NCBI GenBank assembly: GCA_002682825.1
Contig: NOKP01000050.1
Location: 65,063 to 129,062 of the forward strand
From: Neonectria sp. B-13
Taxonomy: Eukaryota; Ascomycota; Sordariomycetes; Hypocreales; Nectriaceae
Reading direction: 5' to 3'
DNA: 64,000 nucleotides
How positions within the stretch are numbered: the stretch's first letter is position 1; every line of letters starts with the position of its first letter. Shown in pieces: positions 46,720-59,262 of the stretch. The notes beneath the pieces were generated by a model, which did not search any database, had not been told where the DNA came from, and saw only the letters and a list, made by a program, of their open reading frames with translations. Made by a program: the position numbers and the translations under genes.

Positions 46720-48342
46720 GGTTCCAAGTCTGAGATAAGACAAGGAGGGAAGTTGGGTGGAGGGAGAGCACAGGCCCAAAGGAACGAAGAATGAGGATGA
46801 GATCTATCAAGAAGCACAGTGGGCTTTGTTCGGATTTGGCGTGAGCGGACAAAAAAGGTCTGAGAATACCGAAGGGGATAGATACTGGGACGAAAGAGCT
46901 GGAAGAAGGGGAGAGCGGGGTACACTTATAGTTGTCTAGATAGCCAACCTTTATAGACTAAAGAGCAAGTGGCATGCAGATGTCTCCCTCTCTACAGACA
47001 TGGCACATTGACCATAACGATACATGCGTATACATGTGGGTGTGGGGAAGCATTGGAACGCGAGTAAGTGATCGCCTGGGCACCTGAGAAGGCGCTACTA
47101 GTTTGGCTTTCCCCGGACTTGCCACCCCTGTACTCCGTACGCCTGTATGGCTTGGTGCGGGGGAATTTGATGCTTTGGTCTTCTCCATGGGCTTCAAGTC
47201 ATGGGGCAAGGATTCGTGGGTCTGGGGAGGCTGTGATGACAGGTTAATCGGTAGTGTGCTGGACATGTTGCCTCTAGGAACTGTGGAGGCCTCAACCGAA
47301 ACCGACGGAGTGGACGGAGAAGAGCCCCTCCCGAGGCCCCGAAAAACATCGTCCTCCAACCGTAGTTGGCGCTACTCCGTACGGATAGATTACAGCAAGC
47401 AGGAACTCAACACGGCCCCCGCTCGGTCCGCCGGCCCCAACCTTGCCTGTTCTGAGCTTCGGCAGACCTCTCCCCCAGATTCTTAACCAATGCCACGTCG
47501 CGACACCTTGACCATTTTCTTCCCGTCTGCTAGGTCGACGCCATCAAATGACCCCTACCCGTCCCCACTCCGTTGGTGCCGTGTTGGCGTGGTCCGAGCC
47601 GGGCCCACTCTTCCCGAGAATCTCAAAACGGTCCGGTCAGCCCCTTTGACGCGTATGAAAGCCGAGTCCCAAGATCGTTCGGCTTGTCGACAAGCAGCCG
47701 TTACCTGCCATACCTAGGCGACACTTGCTGCTCCTGCTGCTGCTTGTGATGACTTGTGGCGTGTTTCTAATCATGACCAAAGCGAGCACACGCTAATTAT
47801 TGGCGCTAAGCACTGGGGAGCGTCAACTATATCAATGGATGCGTTAGCCAGAGTAGGTCGATTGATTCAAAAACCAAAGCTCTCCATCGCCCATGACAGT
47901 GACAACACTTACTAAGTCTTCTGTGACTATACTCCTCGATGTGACCACATCCATCTATATACGTCCTTCATATTCTCACGAAAATCACCAAGTTCACGAG
48001 ACCTCCCGATTAGAGGGCATATTTACGCCTCTCAAGCGATGAGTCAGGGTTGACCAAGGCTTGTTTTGACGCAAGGTCAATCAAAAGAGCGTAGACAACT
48101 GACAGGAACGTGAAATTATGAAAATTCCAACCACGTTTGTAGGCTGGGAACGCCAGTCCAGATTTCTACTCTAACCAGCTTGGTTGCCGAGAACTCGGCT
48201 TCCAACTTAGGTGTTTGGTAATGACAGGACTGCGGTACGTAGATCTCAAGTCTCGGTCGAGTGTATCCGTTCATACTGGGCAACTCAAACAGGGTGAACA
48301 ACTGGCCATTTCCCACTTCCTCCATCCCGCCCCGTAGTACGA
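46720..48342. other. 1.6 kb intergenic
   Basis: The left part should hold the MFS promoter. An open frame at 47103-47486 (+) is proline- and serine-rich, has no family features and no conserved start context; I do not call it. Nothing else was recognised. Confidence 0.3.
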
Positions 48343-49063
48343 CTACTTGGTACACGGATCTTCCGAGGCCTCAATGGAAAATCCATCGTAGGCCAGGAGA
48401 CTGCCACCTTGGGGATCAAGAGTTGCGCGGTGGGTGATTGGGTCCTTTGCCACGGTGAACAAGGTCTGAAAGCTGAACTTTTGTTAGAATAATACATCGC
48501 GAGCAGAGCATATGCCCTCTAATTCCGAGCATTTCACAAAACTTACTAAGTTGTAGAACAATTGCCATCGGCGGTGGTGATTGACTGCATGACGCCGTAG
48601 ACATGGAACGTCTTTTCCGTTGCCGACTCTTCGGCCACGACAGTCTTGTTGGGAAAGTGCTTGGGCGTCGTCAGCGAGCGTGTTTAGCCGTGGGGTTACT
48701 CATGACGTGTGAACTCACATTCCATTGAACCGAACCATCAACGGGTAACATGGCCGCCCTAGAACGCAGGATGGCGTCTGCTCCTGTAGCCACGTTACCC
48801 AAGACGATCAAACTCCCGTTGGGGGCAAAGAAATCGGTGTAGCTGGATGTTGTCGTCGGATCCTCATTGTTTCTCAACAACCTGCGTAAAAGACACTGTC
48901 AGCTTCTGGAAGTTACTCATGTCTAGCTTCTTGTAACTTACTCAAAATACCAAGGACCGAAATCAGGGTCAACGCGGCAGCTGGGGGAGTAATCTACCAT
49001 GGAGATTGCTTGAGAAGTCCCAAACATAAAGCCGAACAGTAGGGGCAAAGTATGACGCTTCAT
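48343..49063 (-). CDS. Small secreted SnoaL-like protein
   Basis: Four exons (49063-48942, 48881-48719, 48659-48547, 48472-48343) give 175 residues. The first 20 residues (MKRHTLPLLFGFMFGTSQA) are a signal peptide. The mature part has two putative N-glycosylation sites (NGS, NCS), and Cys near each end. The pattern 'YTDFFAPNGSLIVLGN...GADAILRSRAAML' followed by beta-strands resembles the SnoaL/NTF2-like cone fold that is common among secreted fungal proteins of unknown role. No catalytic residues can be assigned. Confidence 0.75.
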
Positions 49064-50295
49064 TTTGATGGTAGAAAAACGGTGCTGGATCTATATTATG
49101 ATTTGGTGATCTGGAACCCAAACCAGAACAGCATGCCATTGCTGGTTGGTTTTATAAGATCTCACCGTCGGTCAAAAGTACTCACCTCGGGGTTTACGGA
49201 CCCGTGAGAGTCCCGGTATCCCTAGCAATCTCCCATCATAACACGCGTTCATCAACTTAGAGTTCGTTCTAAAACACAAACTTGTGATGCTACCAACAAT
49301 ATTTGTCATCTCGTGTAGATGAATGTGCTTCCAATAACAGCCCTTATCTCCGGTGTGCTCGACACTTCATGCTTATTTACTAGCGTCGGCTCACATCCGT
49401 GGCTTACCGCTCCATAATGGGCGTCTGTGCTTCGATGGCTTTGGCGACTGACGTGGCGTCCGAGGCTTCGGGCATACTGCGCCTCTGCTAGCGTGTAGTA
49501 ACTGACTAGGACCGGGATGCAGCTCAGAGATCATCAATATACTACTCTCAACCATGGCGCGACTTGCCTATTTTGGAAATTTCAAACAGAGCATCCAAGG
49601 CGAAGACCCTTTACCTTCCGCATTGGTTTTGTACGAGTAAAGATGCGAGAGTAAGAGAGCCAAATACATAAAGAACCCCAGTGGTTGGGAGTCCGCCCTC
49701 CAGGGACAAAAATGCCGAGCCGGGACAAATCAGTCATTATTGGTGTTGTTCTTGCACTAAATAATTTAAAAGTCACGTCAGAGAGTCCACTGACCAGGGG
49801 CCAAAGAGATGAAAAGACAACCGGGGTCGCAGAGAAATTTGGTCTCAGTACAGAGATCATGCTGGAATTACGTCAACTGTCACATTCAGAATATAAATCA
49901 TGATAGCACTTTTCAAGATGCCAAGAAACCACGCAATACTATGTGACGCGGCCTCCTTCCCGGAGTTAAAAGCTGTCTTCAATAACGATATTATTGGGGG
50001 GAAGCATAAATAGCTCTCGGGAGAGGTGAATGTCCTCTGAACTGGTGAGGAACTGTACTCAATTGTAGAGCCTTGTACATGAATCATCCAAAAGTTAGTC
50101 TACGGTCAAGACACAGTCAAAGCTATAAGAGGAAGCGTAAGTAGTTGTCCTAGCCATCACTTGGCACTATATACGCGGGAACCAGTTGCTGCGCAATGCC
50201 AAGATAGTTGAGAAGGCCCTCTTCAGCAAGCAGGTCTTACTTAAGAGCCAACTTTTCCTCAAACTAAAGGTGAAATCGCCGATGTTATTATAAAT
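49064..50295. other. 1.2 kb intergenic
   Basis: Holds the promoter of the secreted protein gene on the left. No gene, repeat or RNA was recognised. Confidence 0.3.
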
Positions 50296-51583
50296 CTAGT
50301 GATCAATCACAGCCTCATTAGCAGGACCGAACCTGTTTCCATGAGGCTTGCTCTTATCAATGATAATTCGCAACTCTGCCTGCTCCTCCTCCGTGAGAAC
50401 GATGTCCCTAGATGCCCAATTTTCCTCTAGGCGCTTAGGCTTAATCGTGCCAGGAATAGCAATCATCCCCTGGGCAGCAACCCAAGCAAGGGCAATCTGG
50501 GCCAAAGTGCACCCTTTTCGGGCTGCCAGTTTCTTAAGTTCTTCCACAATCGCCAAATTCTTGTAAAAGTTTTCTCCCTGAAACTTAGGCGCTACATATT
50601 AACTCGACGTTAGAATGCCATGATTTATATACTGTAGTAGGTCGTAGGGATGGTGGGCAAGTGACAACTTACAGGTGCGACGGAAATCATCTGGCGCAAA
50701 GTCATCAGGACTCTTGTACTGGAAGTCATCAACCAGTACCCCGTGGCCAAGGGGGCTGTATGCAACAAATGTCACGCCCAGCTCTTTGCAGGTGTCGATC
50801 ACGCCATTCGTCTCATGTAATGTCTCAAACGCAGAGTACTCTGACTGGACGGCGTCGATCTTGGCGACTAACATTTGGGGACCAGGTATCAGTAGCGAGA
50901 CTTAAAGGTGGCGAACTTTCTTCTCTTACTTGAATTTGCTTTGCGAAGTGTTTTGGCAGAGCATTCCGACAGACCGATGTATTTAGTCTTGCCTTCCTTA
51001 CGAAGTTGATCGAGGGCGCCAATGGACTCCTCGAGTGGCGTATCTAATTAGATACTGTCAGATAACCGTAGCAATAGGGTTGCGCCTCAGTGAACATACC
51101 GGGATCCATTCGATGTAGGTAATAAAGGTCCGGCGCGAACCCGAGTCTCTCAATCGTCCCTTCGATGTACTCCTTGATATGAGACGCCGAGTTGGTGACG
51201 CGTCCTCCTCCCCCAAAGATATCGAAGCCACACTTTGAGGCGACTGCAAATACGTAGTGAGTTTCAAGTTGCTTCTGTAGTGCGTTTGGTACTTACGGAA
51301 AACCTTGTCGCGAACATTGTGCTTTCTGATGAAGTCGCCGAGCAGCTTCTCGTTGACTCCCGCTTGGTAGACAACCTAATGTCGTCAGAGTCGGTTTCAA
51401 GAAACTAGATGTTGACAAACGTACAGCTGTATCCCAAAATGTGCATCCCAGCTCGATAGCCTTGAGAAGGACAGGCTCGGCTTCCTCCAAGCTCAGGTTG
51501 GTCCCCATGCCAGAGTTGATGCCCATGGCACCGAAGCCAGGGGTGTTAACCTCAATGTCGGCAAAGGGAAGTGTCTTGACCAT
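50296..51583 (-). CDS. Aldo-keto reductase
   Basis: Six exons (51583-51425, 51375-51297, 51243-51100, 51043-50930, 50867-50673, 50591-50296) give 328 residues, the normal AKR length. The catalytic tetrad is visible: Asp in FWDTA, Tyr in VVYQAGVNE, Lys in ASKCGF and His in YYLHRMD. NADPH-binding residues lie in the C-terminal [13 protein letters not shown] block. It resembles the pyridoxal reductase-like/AKR13 group that reduces small aldehydes and ketones. The neighbours are a secreted protein gene and a regulator; there is no sign that it belongs to the PKS cluster. Confidence 0.9.
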
Positions 51584-52554
51584 TTTTGCGTCTTCAATTT
51601 AATTGAGGGTTGGGAAAGCTTGGCGGATGGCGTCAAATATATTAAGTTTGCTAGGATATATCCCGGGGAGAGTGCTCCCGAGATGTTAAATAGGTTCGAT
51701 TATCTTGTGATGACGATTGATTCTCTCTTTCCGAGCGGCTGTAAGCCGCCTAATGCCGCCTTAAGTCCATGGTGCGGTTTTAAGAGGCACGGTCGCTCCT
51801 TTTGACTCGTTGAGCCCTATCTAGGGCCTCAATGACCTCCAAAGCGTAAATTGGAGTGGGGCCGGGAAGTGGGCACGGTTAGATGCCTTAGCGTTATCCT
51901 GGGTTGCCACGTTCCTGCACGACAGGGGAGACCAGAAAGAGCCTCCCTAGGGTTCTTGGAGGCCGTCACGGAGGAAAACTAGCGCACGAATGATCCCTGA
52001 GCAGAAGAGATGATACTTTATCCGGACTGCCTATTCCAAATAAAACACAAAAGGTCGAAGGATGGAAGATGGAACGATTATGCCCGCCCGGCCGATTAAC
52101 ATGTGTTATAGAGCCGACTGTGGACTGGCAGCTTAACTTCCCTGCCTCTGAAATACGAATATGGGCACGCTAGCTACCCATGTTTTCGCTGGTCAATCAT
52201 GCGGGTAGGGTCTTTAAACAAACCTCTTTGGTTACAATTGGAGTGAAATTCGTCATCCTCAGTTGACTCAAACTCAAAATCACGATTTTCCCTGTGCCGT
52301 AGCCGTAACATGCATCATCAATTCAAACTGTGAGACCGATCCGCCGCGGTCACGTGTCTTGAACGAGAAATAAGGAACCCGGACCTGCTATAGGGTAGCA
52401 AGCTTGCACTCTGTAGCACTTGGTAATTTATCTGGCCTTAATCAAACCCCGCTTCTCAGCTCAAGATCTTCCCCGGTTATTGGACCACATTCTATGTCCG
52501 TTTGACGGGCACCGGAACAATCTGCCATACTGTTCTGGCCCAGAAGGATACATC
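51584..52554. promoter_or_regulatory. Divergent spacer, aldo-keto reductase and Zn2Cys6 regulator
   Basis: About 970 bases between head-to-head genes, so both promoters lie here. A CACGTG E-box-like word is present at about 52351-52356. No gene inside. Confidence 0.35.
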
Positions 52555-55134
52555 ATGAGCGAAAGAGAGGCAAAGCGCATCCGCCAGGCCTGTCAAAACT
52601 GCAGGTATCCTCACCTACCTCCGCATCCGACTCCCAGAGATACAGGTCGGTCTAACCATGGAACCCTCATGTAGGCGAAAGAAGACGCGGTGCTCCGGCG
52701 AGCGGCCCACCTGCGCATTCTGCGCTCGACTCGAGCAAGCGTGTACCTATGAAGATTTCTCCTTCTCCGTTGATGGAGAACGCCCACACCTGCCTCGTGA
52801 ACAGCATCAACCCCAAACAACATACTCTGACGCAACAAGGTCTGCATCAATAGATGCTGGCTCTACGAGTTCGGTTCGTAGCATGATCCCTCCATCGTCC
52901 CTTTTTCCGTGTGAAGAATACATACTGAGCAGCCTGATCACAGCAAGATGTAGCCTTGTCCGCTAGAGTTGCTATGCTCGAGTCCCAACTGAACTTGCTG
53001 AATAACACCGGAAGGGGGTACGTCTTATTTATCGGGCATGAGACTCCGAATGAGATGAGAGCAGGCTTACTGACATATTGCTACTGACAGAAACCTTTTC
53101 CTTCCTATGGGTGGGCCCCGAATCCAGCAGAGCACTTGGAGAACGCCATCTACCTCAGCGTCGTCACAGTTGTATGGCCCTCCCCCACACCTTCTCCGGT
53201 CGCGAAGTAGTGGGATTACCGCTACATCGCGTCAATATCACAAGCTGTCATTTCATGCAAGCGGCTCATATCTCTTCCTTAGCCCCAGCTAACCAGATCA
53301 ACTCAACGTCATAGGTTCACGTCGCTACCGTCACCAGCAGTACTTGAGTCCTTGACGGACACCTACTTTCAGTACTGCCATAGCCAACCGTATTTCTACT
53401 TTACGGAAGAAAGCTTCCGACGACGCCTCTTGGCAAACGCCTTGCCTAGCTGGCTCCTGCTGGCATTTGTGGCGACAGCTTGCAGGTTTTCTGAAGACCC
53501 GTTCTTCCAAGGACGCCATGAAGAAGCAGTCGAAAGCTATGCGGATACAGGATGGAGTGAGATTCACGAAAAAGTGTTCAGCCAGGATGATTTTATGAAT
53601 GTACACACAGTCCAGGCGGTTAATATGCTGGCTGTCATAGACTTCACGGGTGAGTCTCCGCAGTCCGTCCTTGACCGACACTTCTCCTTCCCACTGGTTC
53701 CTCGAACCCCACACTTGAAATTCCATGTACCGTGGGCTAATCGTAAATCATTGACATGGGGGTAGCCGGGAAGAACCAGCGCGGCTGGGTAAAAATAGGT
53801 CTTTCCGTCCGCTTCGCAGAAGCACTGAATCTATCCTCCGAGCCCGATCCCGCCCTACCAATGTGGCTACAGGCGGAACATCGCTGGACTTTCTGGTCCG
53901 TCTACCTCCTGGATCGTCTGGTTTCTTGCAGCCCCCAGCACAAACCAGCTATCCAGGACACTGATTGCACCCTGGACCTACCACGGCAGCATACAGGATC
54001 GCAACACGCAGATGGGCACCGCACAAGGGTCAAGCTAGTATCGTTGCACAACATGACCAACAGTGCTGCAGAAATTGACCAAGCTGGACATTTGATTCTC
54101 GTGGCATCCGCCCTGGGGCGGGTTCAGAAATACAGCTTGAGGTCAGCTGGATCCCAACATGCCTACCCTCCGTGGGACTTCCGCAGTGAGTTCGCATCCA
54201 TCAATACCACCCTCATGACATTTGAGTCGCATTCGTCGCTCGTTTGGGCCAGGATCGATACTGTTTTAGACGAAACAAGCTTGGTAGCCGCGGAAAACGG
54301 CACGACAGCGGAGACCATGGGTATTCTATGCTTTTCTCACGCTCTCTACTTCACCTGCCAATGCATACTCAACCACCCGTTTCTGACCCATCGGGCCCTC
54401 TCATCGCAGAAAGAAGCCGTGCCGTTTTCCTTTGCTCGGTCTACACTTCTGGCAAGCCGCGAAAATGCCGTCAAGCTAACACTGTTATTGCAATACTTAT
54501 TAAGGAAGCGGGTTTGTCTCACGAGCTTTTTGGGGTACAGCGCCGTGTGCGCCGGTGTTATCCATCGTTTGTTCATGAGGGATTGCGATGTTACGATCCA
54601 AGAAACTTCTCGTCGAATGTACGAGTTGACACTCCAATTCCTTCGCGAGGCTCCTGTCCGCTGGCAGAACTACCGCCGAATGGTTTGTGTTCCCCAGCGC
54701 ATGAACACTAGGCACTCCTGCTGACTTCGACCTTGAACTGCATACAGGAAGAATCGTTATCAGCCTTTGACCCAGAACCAGAGGCGACAGCATCTCTAGT
54801 CAACCCTACCTCCCTCGCACAGATAACATCCCATCCAAATGCGGAGGAGATGTGCAGTCTTCTCGACTACTCTTGGATGTCAGACCAAGCCGCGAAGGCG
54901 ACAAAAGCCTCGAGCAGTACATCACAGACAGCACCACCGCCGCCACCACAAGACACGCATTTACAAGACTGGACTTCTGTCTCGACGGTGGATTCTTCTG
55001 ATAATCAATCTGCGGGGCTTGACCAACCTTTCAATGTCGATATGGATGCCATACTTGCCATGGGTCTAGATCTTGACGAGTTGAGTCGTGTGAACAGAAA
55101 TACGGGTGGCTCCAGTGACTGGTCTCAGCTGTAG
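52555..55134 (+). CDS. Zn2Cys6 transcription factor with fungal middle-homology domain
   Basis: Seven exons (52555-52604, 52675-52910, 52954-53017, 53091-53246, 53315-53649, 53766-54682, 54748-55134) keep one frame for 714 residues. Residues from 12 form ACQNCRRKKTRCSGERPTCAFCARLEQACTY in outline, the six-Cys binuclear cluster, assembled across intron 1. VAMLESQLNLL is a short coiled-coil. The middle domain has YFQYCHSQPYFYF and LQAEHRWTFWSVYLLDRLVSCSPQHKP. The tail is Ser/Pro/Gln- and acid-rich, like an activation domain. The 43-nt intron at 52911 and the weak GTCATT donor at 53247 are the least certain joints. It lies between the reductase and the secreted esterase and may control them. Confidence 0.82.
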
Positions 55135-55632
55135 ATTCAAATTATGATGTCTTTGAGATGATAAATTCAATTATTGTGTACTGCAGCTTCGCATTTACGT
55201 CTTGACGCAGATTTGTGCCCTTAACCTCCTGTCGGAGCAACATTTCAGCCAGGATTTCCTCGCTTCATCCTCCTACCGCCAGCACCACCCTGATATCCCG
55301 GCTGATCTTCAACGCGAGCGCCCTTTCATGTACGACAATACCCCGGGCCGTGAGCGAGGCGCAGGGCGGTACAAGTCAACCAAAGGCGCTCGTGATTGAA
55401 ATCTGAATACAAGGCCGTGGAAGCCATACTATTGCGCTGGATCAGTACTCGATGGTAATCGCCGACCTTCTGGGCTGCTTCGAGAAAGGGTAGGCGAAGG
55501 AGACGGAACCTGAATCGGACATGACGAAAATGGTTCACTTGGGTCTTTGAATAGTGTATCAGTATCTACAGTCAAGCTCGCACTCATGAATCTGCACGGC
55601 CCCAGTCCCATTTTGAATACAGCAATGGGACC
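55135..55632. other. Spacer after the regulator
   Basis: About 500 bases; no feature beyond the expected 3' untranslated region. Confidence 0.3.
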
Positions 55633-56022
55633 CTAGCTCTCCGTAGTGTCATGCTTGTGAGCTAAGACCTCCAGGTCCGCTTCGTACGGACTGTGTGGAG
55701 ACGGCAGAATCAGCTTGCCGGCCGTCACTGCAGCTCGGTCTCCATGTTGGATACCCACGGTGAGTAACTTTAAGCCCTTAGCTAACATGTCGCTGGTCTT
55801 GCTCAGCTCAGAATACGTCATACATCGCCCGATATCAGACTGAACCCGCGCCTCTCGGAGTCTCGGTGGCCAAGCTTCCCTCACCCCGATTAAGTGGGGA
55901 CGGCCCGGACTTTGTGTGTGGGCACGGAATGGCATAATGATCCCCATGAAGCCAGAGAGCCAACCAGGCCGACCCATTGCTAGGCACATAAAGTCGAACG
56001 GGCAAGGGAACGTACTATTCAC
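55633..56022 (-). pseudogene. AMP-binding (acyl-CoA synthetase) N-terminal remnant
   Basis: On the minus strand the frame keeps a stretch typical of the start of adenylate-forming enzymes: RCMTYSELSKTSDMLAKGL followed by GIQHGDRAAVTAG. The sequence then departs from the family and ends. None of the later ATP-binding motifs is present. It is a short relic. Confidence 0.55.
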
Positions 56023-56683
56023 TGCCCTTGTCTAACTCAAAGATGCTTAAAAGTTAGTAGTAGAGACAGGGTGGGCATTACCGACTTGGATTAAACCTTA
56101 CGACTTAATATTTACGGAGTGTCGATGTGACAGATCGTCAGGACGGAAAGTTTTCAACTCGTGTTCATACAATTGCAGGTGTTAATGAATCCTCGACATT
56201 GAGGACAAGATAGGTGTTACGGAGTCGGGCAAAAAATAAACCGAAATATGTTCGGGACGCCAAGTAGGCTATGTAATGCGGCCAAAGCCTGGAGTTGAGA
56301 CCCTTTGATTTCTGGACAGTGGGCTTAGGAGGCGCGGCAAACTTAGTACCATGATTACGGTAAATTCATCAGCAACACGATCTCAAGTCCATACATGGAT
56401 AAGTAAAGTTTGTTCCATCCTAGAGGGTAATTACCGCCAACTCCAAGCAAGGTACTGGGGAGCCTGGTGACGATTGTGTTCTTTGCGTAGAGTTTAAGCA
56501 CGGGTCACGGTTGTTTCAGCGTATATTGGATGTTGAGGCAAATAGAAACGATGCAACGACAGAACTTGTCATGATTCTCTATAAAGATGGTGTAGCCTCT
56601 CGGCATCAATTTTCCATTTACAACTCACCACACTGCACTTCATACTCAACACTTCACCAGAACCTCTTCAAACGTTTGAAGAA
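56023..56683. promoter_or_regulatory. Upstream region of the tannase/feruloyl esterase gene
   Basis: About 660 AT-leaning bases. A 'TCTATAAA' element at about 56578-56585 lies some 100 bases before the ATG and is a plausible TATA element. Confidence 0.35.
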
Positions 56684-58282
56684 ATGCATTCCAAATTTAT
56701 CTTTCACTTCTTGGTAGCTTTCATAAGCTTCAAGACAGCAACCTCGCAGCAATGCAATTCGAGCCTGATTCCGTACCCCACCGCCCCAGGCGTTGAAGTC
56801 CAGTCGCTTACAGCGGTGGCGGTGACCAACTTCAGCCGCAGCATCAACGAGCAATATGTTTCGCACTATCCCCAAAACCTCACGTCTCTCAACTTTTGCA
56901 ACGTCAGCATAAGTTACACGCACCCAGGGCAACACGACACTGTCAATATCCAGATCTGGCTTCCCGATTCCTGGAACGGGAGGTTCCTCGGGACGGGTGG
57001 TGGAGGCTTTGCGGGAGGCGAAATCCAGCGCGGCTCACTTGCACTTGGGGTATCGCAGGGATACGCGACAGTGGCTACGGATGGCGGGCATGATCGATCT
57101 TTCGGCGTTGCAACTGCTCCCTGGGCCCAGGTCTCACCCTTCAATGTGGACCAGTACGCCTTGCATAACTTCGCTTCAATCTCCCTGCTCGACATGACGG
57201 TGCTCGGAAAATCCTTGACCACGACCTTTTATGGTTCTGAGCCACGATACAGCTACTGGAACGGTTGTTCAACCGGTGGAAGGCAAGGCTTCATGCTTGC
57301 CCAACGGTATCCAGGATCGTACGACGGCATCCTGGCTGCTGCGCCGGGGATCAACTGGGATCGAATGCTCGCTGCTACTCTGTATCCGCAGGTGGTGATG
57401 ACCAATCTCAGCTATTACCCCAGCGCCTGCGAACTGAACGCGATATCATCCGCCATAGTCGCGGCGTGTGATGGGGATGATGGTGCCGAGGATGGCATCG
57501 TATCTGCCCCATGGCTATGCAACTTCAACTACAGTTCCATCGTCGGCACGACTGTCACCTGTGAGGACGGCGATACTCTTGATATCACCTCGGCCGCGGT
57601 GCAGATTGCTGAGAGTGCATACAATGGCCCCCAGTCTTCATCGGGCGAGCAACTCTGGTTCGGACCTACGCCTGGTAGCCCTCTGACCGTGGCGACTGGT
57701 TTAGCTGTCACTACCTGCACGGGCAACCGCAATTGCACTGGGGCCCCCAATCCCATCGGACTTGACTGGGTGCGTCTATTCGTGGACAGGAATCCCGATT
57801 TCACTTTGGACTCTGTGTCGACGCAGGAGCAGTTCGAGCGCCTCATCCATGCCAGTGAGCAGCAGTACCTATCAATCATTGGTACTTCGGATCCTGACCT
57901 GAGCGCCTTCAAGGCAACTGGCGGGAAGATTATTACCTGGCACGGCCTGATGGACGAGATTGTCCCCTCGAAGGGCACCACGGATTACTACAGCCGGGTT
58001 GAGGCCCTGGACCCGGATGTCAGGTCATTCTTCAAGCACTTCGAGGCTCCAGGTGTGGAGCACTGCTATCTGGGGGTCGGTCCATTTCCAGGAGAGAGCT
58101 TTCAAGCTCTAGTCAGATGGGTTGAAGACGGGGAATCTCCCGAGGTCCTACCTGCAAGGAGTGAAGGAACTGACGGGACAGTGCGGAGACGGAATTTGTG
58201 CGCTTGGCCATTGGAAGCCCTGTACAAGGGGGGGGACCCAGCACTTGCAGAATCCTTCGAGTGTGGTGTTGGTGAGGCTTAG
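56684..58282 (+). CDS. Secreted tannase/feruloyl esterase family protein
   Basis: A single exon of 532 residues. The signal peptide (MHSKFIFHFLVAFISFKTATS) is followed by a mature chain with many N-glycosylation sites. The family's CS-D-HC arrangement is present: NGCSTGGRQG with the nucleophilic Ser and adjacent Cys, HGLMDEIVP with the Asp, and GVEHCYLGVGP with the His and its Cys partner. DGDDGAEDGIV matches the calcium-binding loop. It should hydrolyse ester bonds of gallic or hydroxycinnamic acids outside the cell. Whether it is a tannase or feruloyl esterase cannot be decided from sequence. Confidence 0.92.
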   Translation: MHSKFIFHFLVAFISFKTATSQQCNSSLIPYPTAPGVEVQSLTAVAVTNFSRSINEQYVSHYPQNLTSLNFCNVSISYTHPGQHDTVNIQIWLPDSWNGRFLGTGGGGFAGGEIQRGSLALGVSQGYATVATDGGHDRSFGVATAPWAQVSPFNVDQYALHNFASISLLDMTVLGKSLTTTFYGSEPRYSYWNGCSTGGRQGFMLAQRYPGSYDGILAAAPGINWDRMLAATLYPQVVMTNLSYYPSACELNAISSAIVAACDGDDGAEDGIVSAPWLCNFNYSSIVGTTVTCEDGDTLDITSAAVQIAESAYNGPQSSSGEQLWFGPTPGSPLTVATGLAVTTCTGNRNCTGAPNPIGLDWVRLFVDRNPDFTLDSVSTQEQFERLIHASEQQYLSIIGTSDPDLSAFKATGGKIITWHGLMDEIVPSKGTTDYYSRVEALDPDVRSFFKHFEAPGVEHCYLGVGPFPGESFQALVRWVEDGESPEVLPARSEGTDGTVRRRNLCAWPLEALYKGGDPALAESFECGVGEA

Positions 58283-59262
58283 CCACTCCAGGGACGGTGG
58301 TCTATTAGTTAGAACGAATGCCAGACACGGTGTAAGGGGAGGAGTCCTGCTATCCAGCTGCTTGCTCCTAGTAGTAAAGCCTCGGAGGATGAAAACACAA
58401 ATAGTTAGTTAGATCTTAAATCAAACATCTCCGTGTAAGGCCCAAAATGTAACATCCGAACATGACCAAGTCGATGATACATGGCGCGCTAAAATGAGTC
58501 TAGAGCTCGGCGCCATGACCTCGAACATCTTCAGTCGTCTACAGTCCCATCTAAGCATAAACCATCCCATTCAGTGTCGCCACATACTAAAGTCGTCGAC
58601 TCAGGGGTGAGCCAGCAAGATCTCCCCAGAGTTCCCAGCTGGCGTCCGACCGTTCTGCCGACACAAACCCCATGACCGGTTTATGCGTTGATAACCAGAG
58701 CGTTACACTAAGAATCTCAGATGCTAAACAAGTCTTGACCTTGACATCTATCGGCGCCACGTTCACATGCTTAGAAATATACAATAAATGCGAAACCAGC
58801 AGCGATCAGCACCTAGAATCCATATCAAGATCCTGGTTGTCATCGGACTAGCCGACAACGCATACTCGGAGTTAACGCCATCCCGTGCCTCGAATTCATT
58901 TAACTTGTGCAACGGCTTGAGAAGCCGGATGCTAGTGTTCTTGGCGTAGTAAGACATTGACTTTGCTGCGCCTCCCTCCCCGCCGCAACAATCAAGGAAT
59001 CTCAACTACCCGCCTATGGCCGCGTGTACAATCATCCCAAGCCCCGGCCAGTCTTTTGTTCGTTCAGCTCCATCCGGGCTTGGCAATTTTCGGCAGAATG
59101 AAACTAGGCCAGCGTGATTCTCATTGACTAGAAGTCGCAGCATATAAATACCCGTCCAAGTCGCTTCTGATTAAAGGCGAGAAATCTCATCGCATCATCA
59201 AACTTCTACTCCTTCTACAGTATCTTCATCCTCACCCAACTTGTATCATTTCATCTACAAAG
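58283..59262. promoter_or_regulatory. Spacer with alcohol dehydrogenase promoter
   Basis: 980 bases. The right end has 'CATATAAATACC' at about 59142-59153, about 110 bases before the ATG, a good TATA element, followed by a CT-rich leader typical of highly expressed fungal genes. Confidence 0.5.

Noticed and set aside
47103..47486. A 127-codon open frame between the MFS and secreted-protein genes.
   Set aside because: Low-complexity composition, no recognisable domain, no supporting splice or start context.
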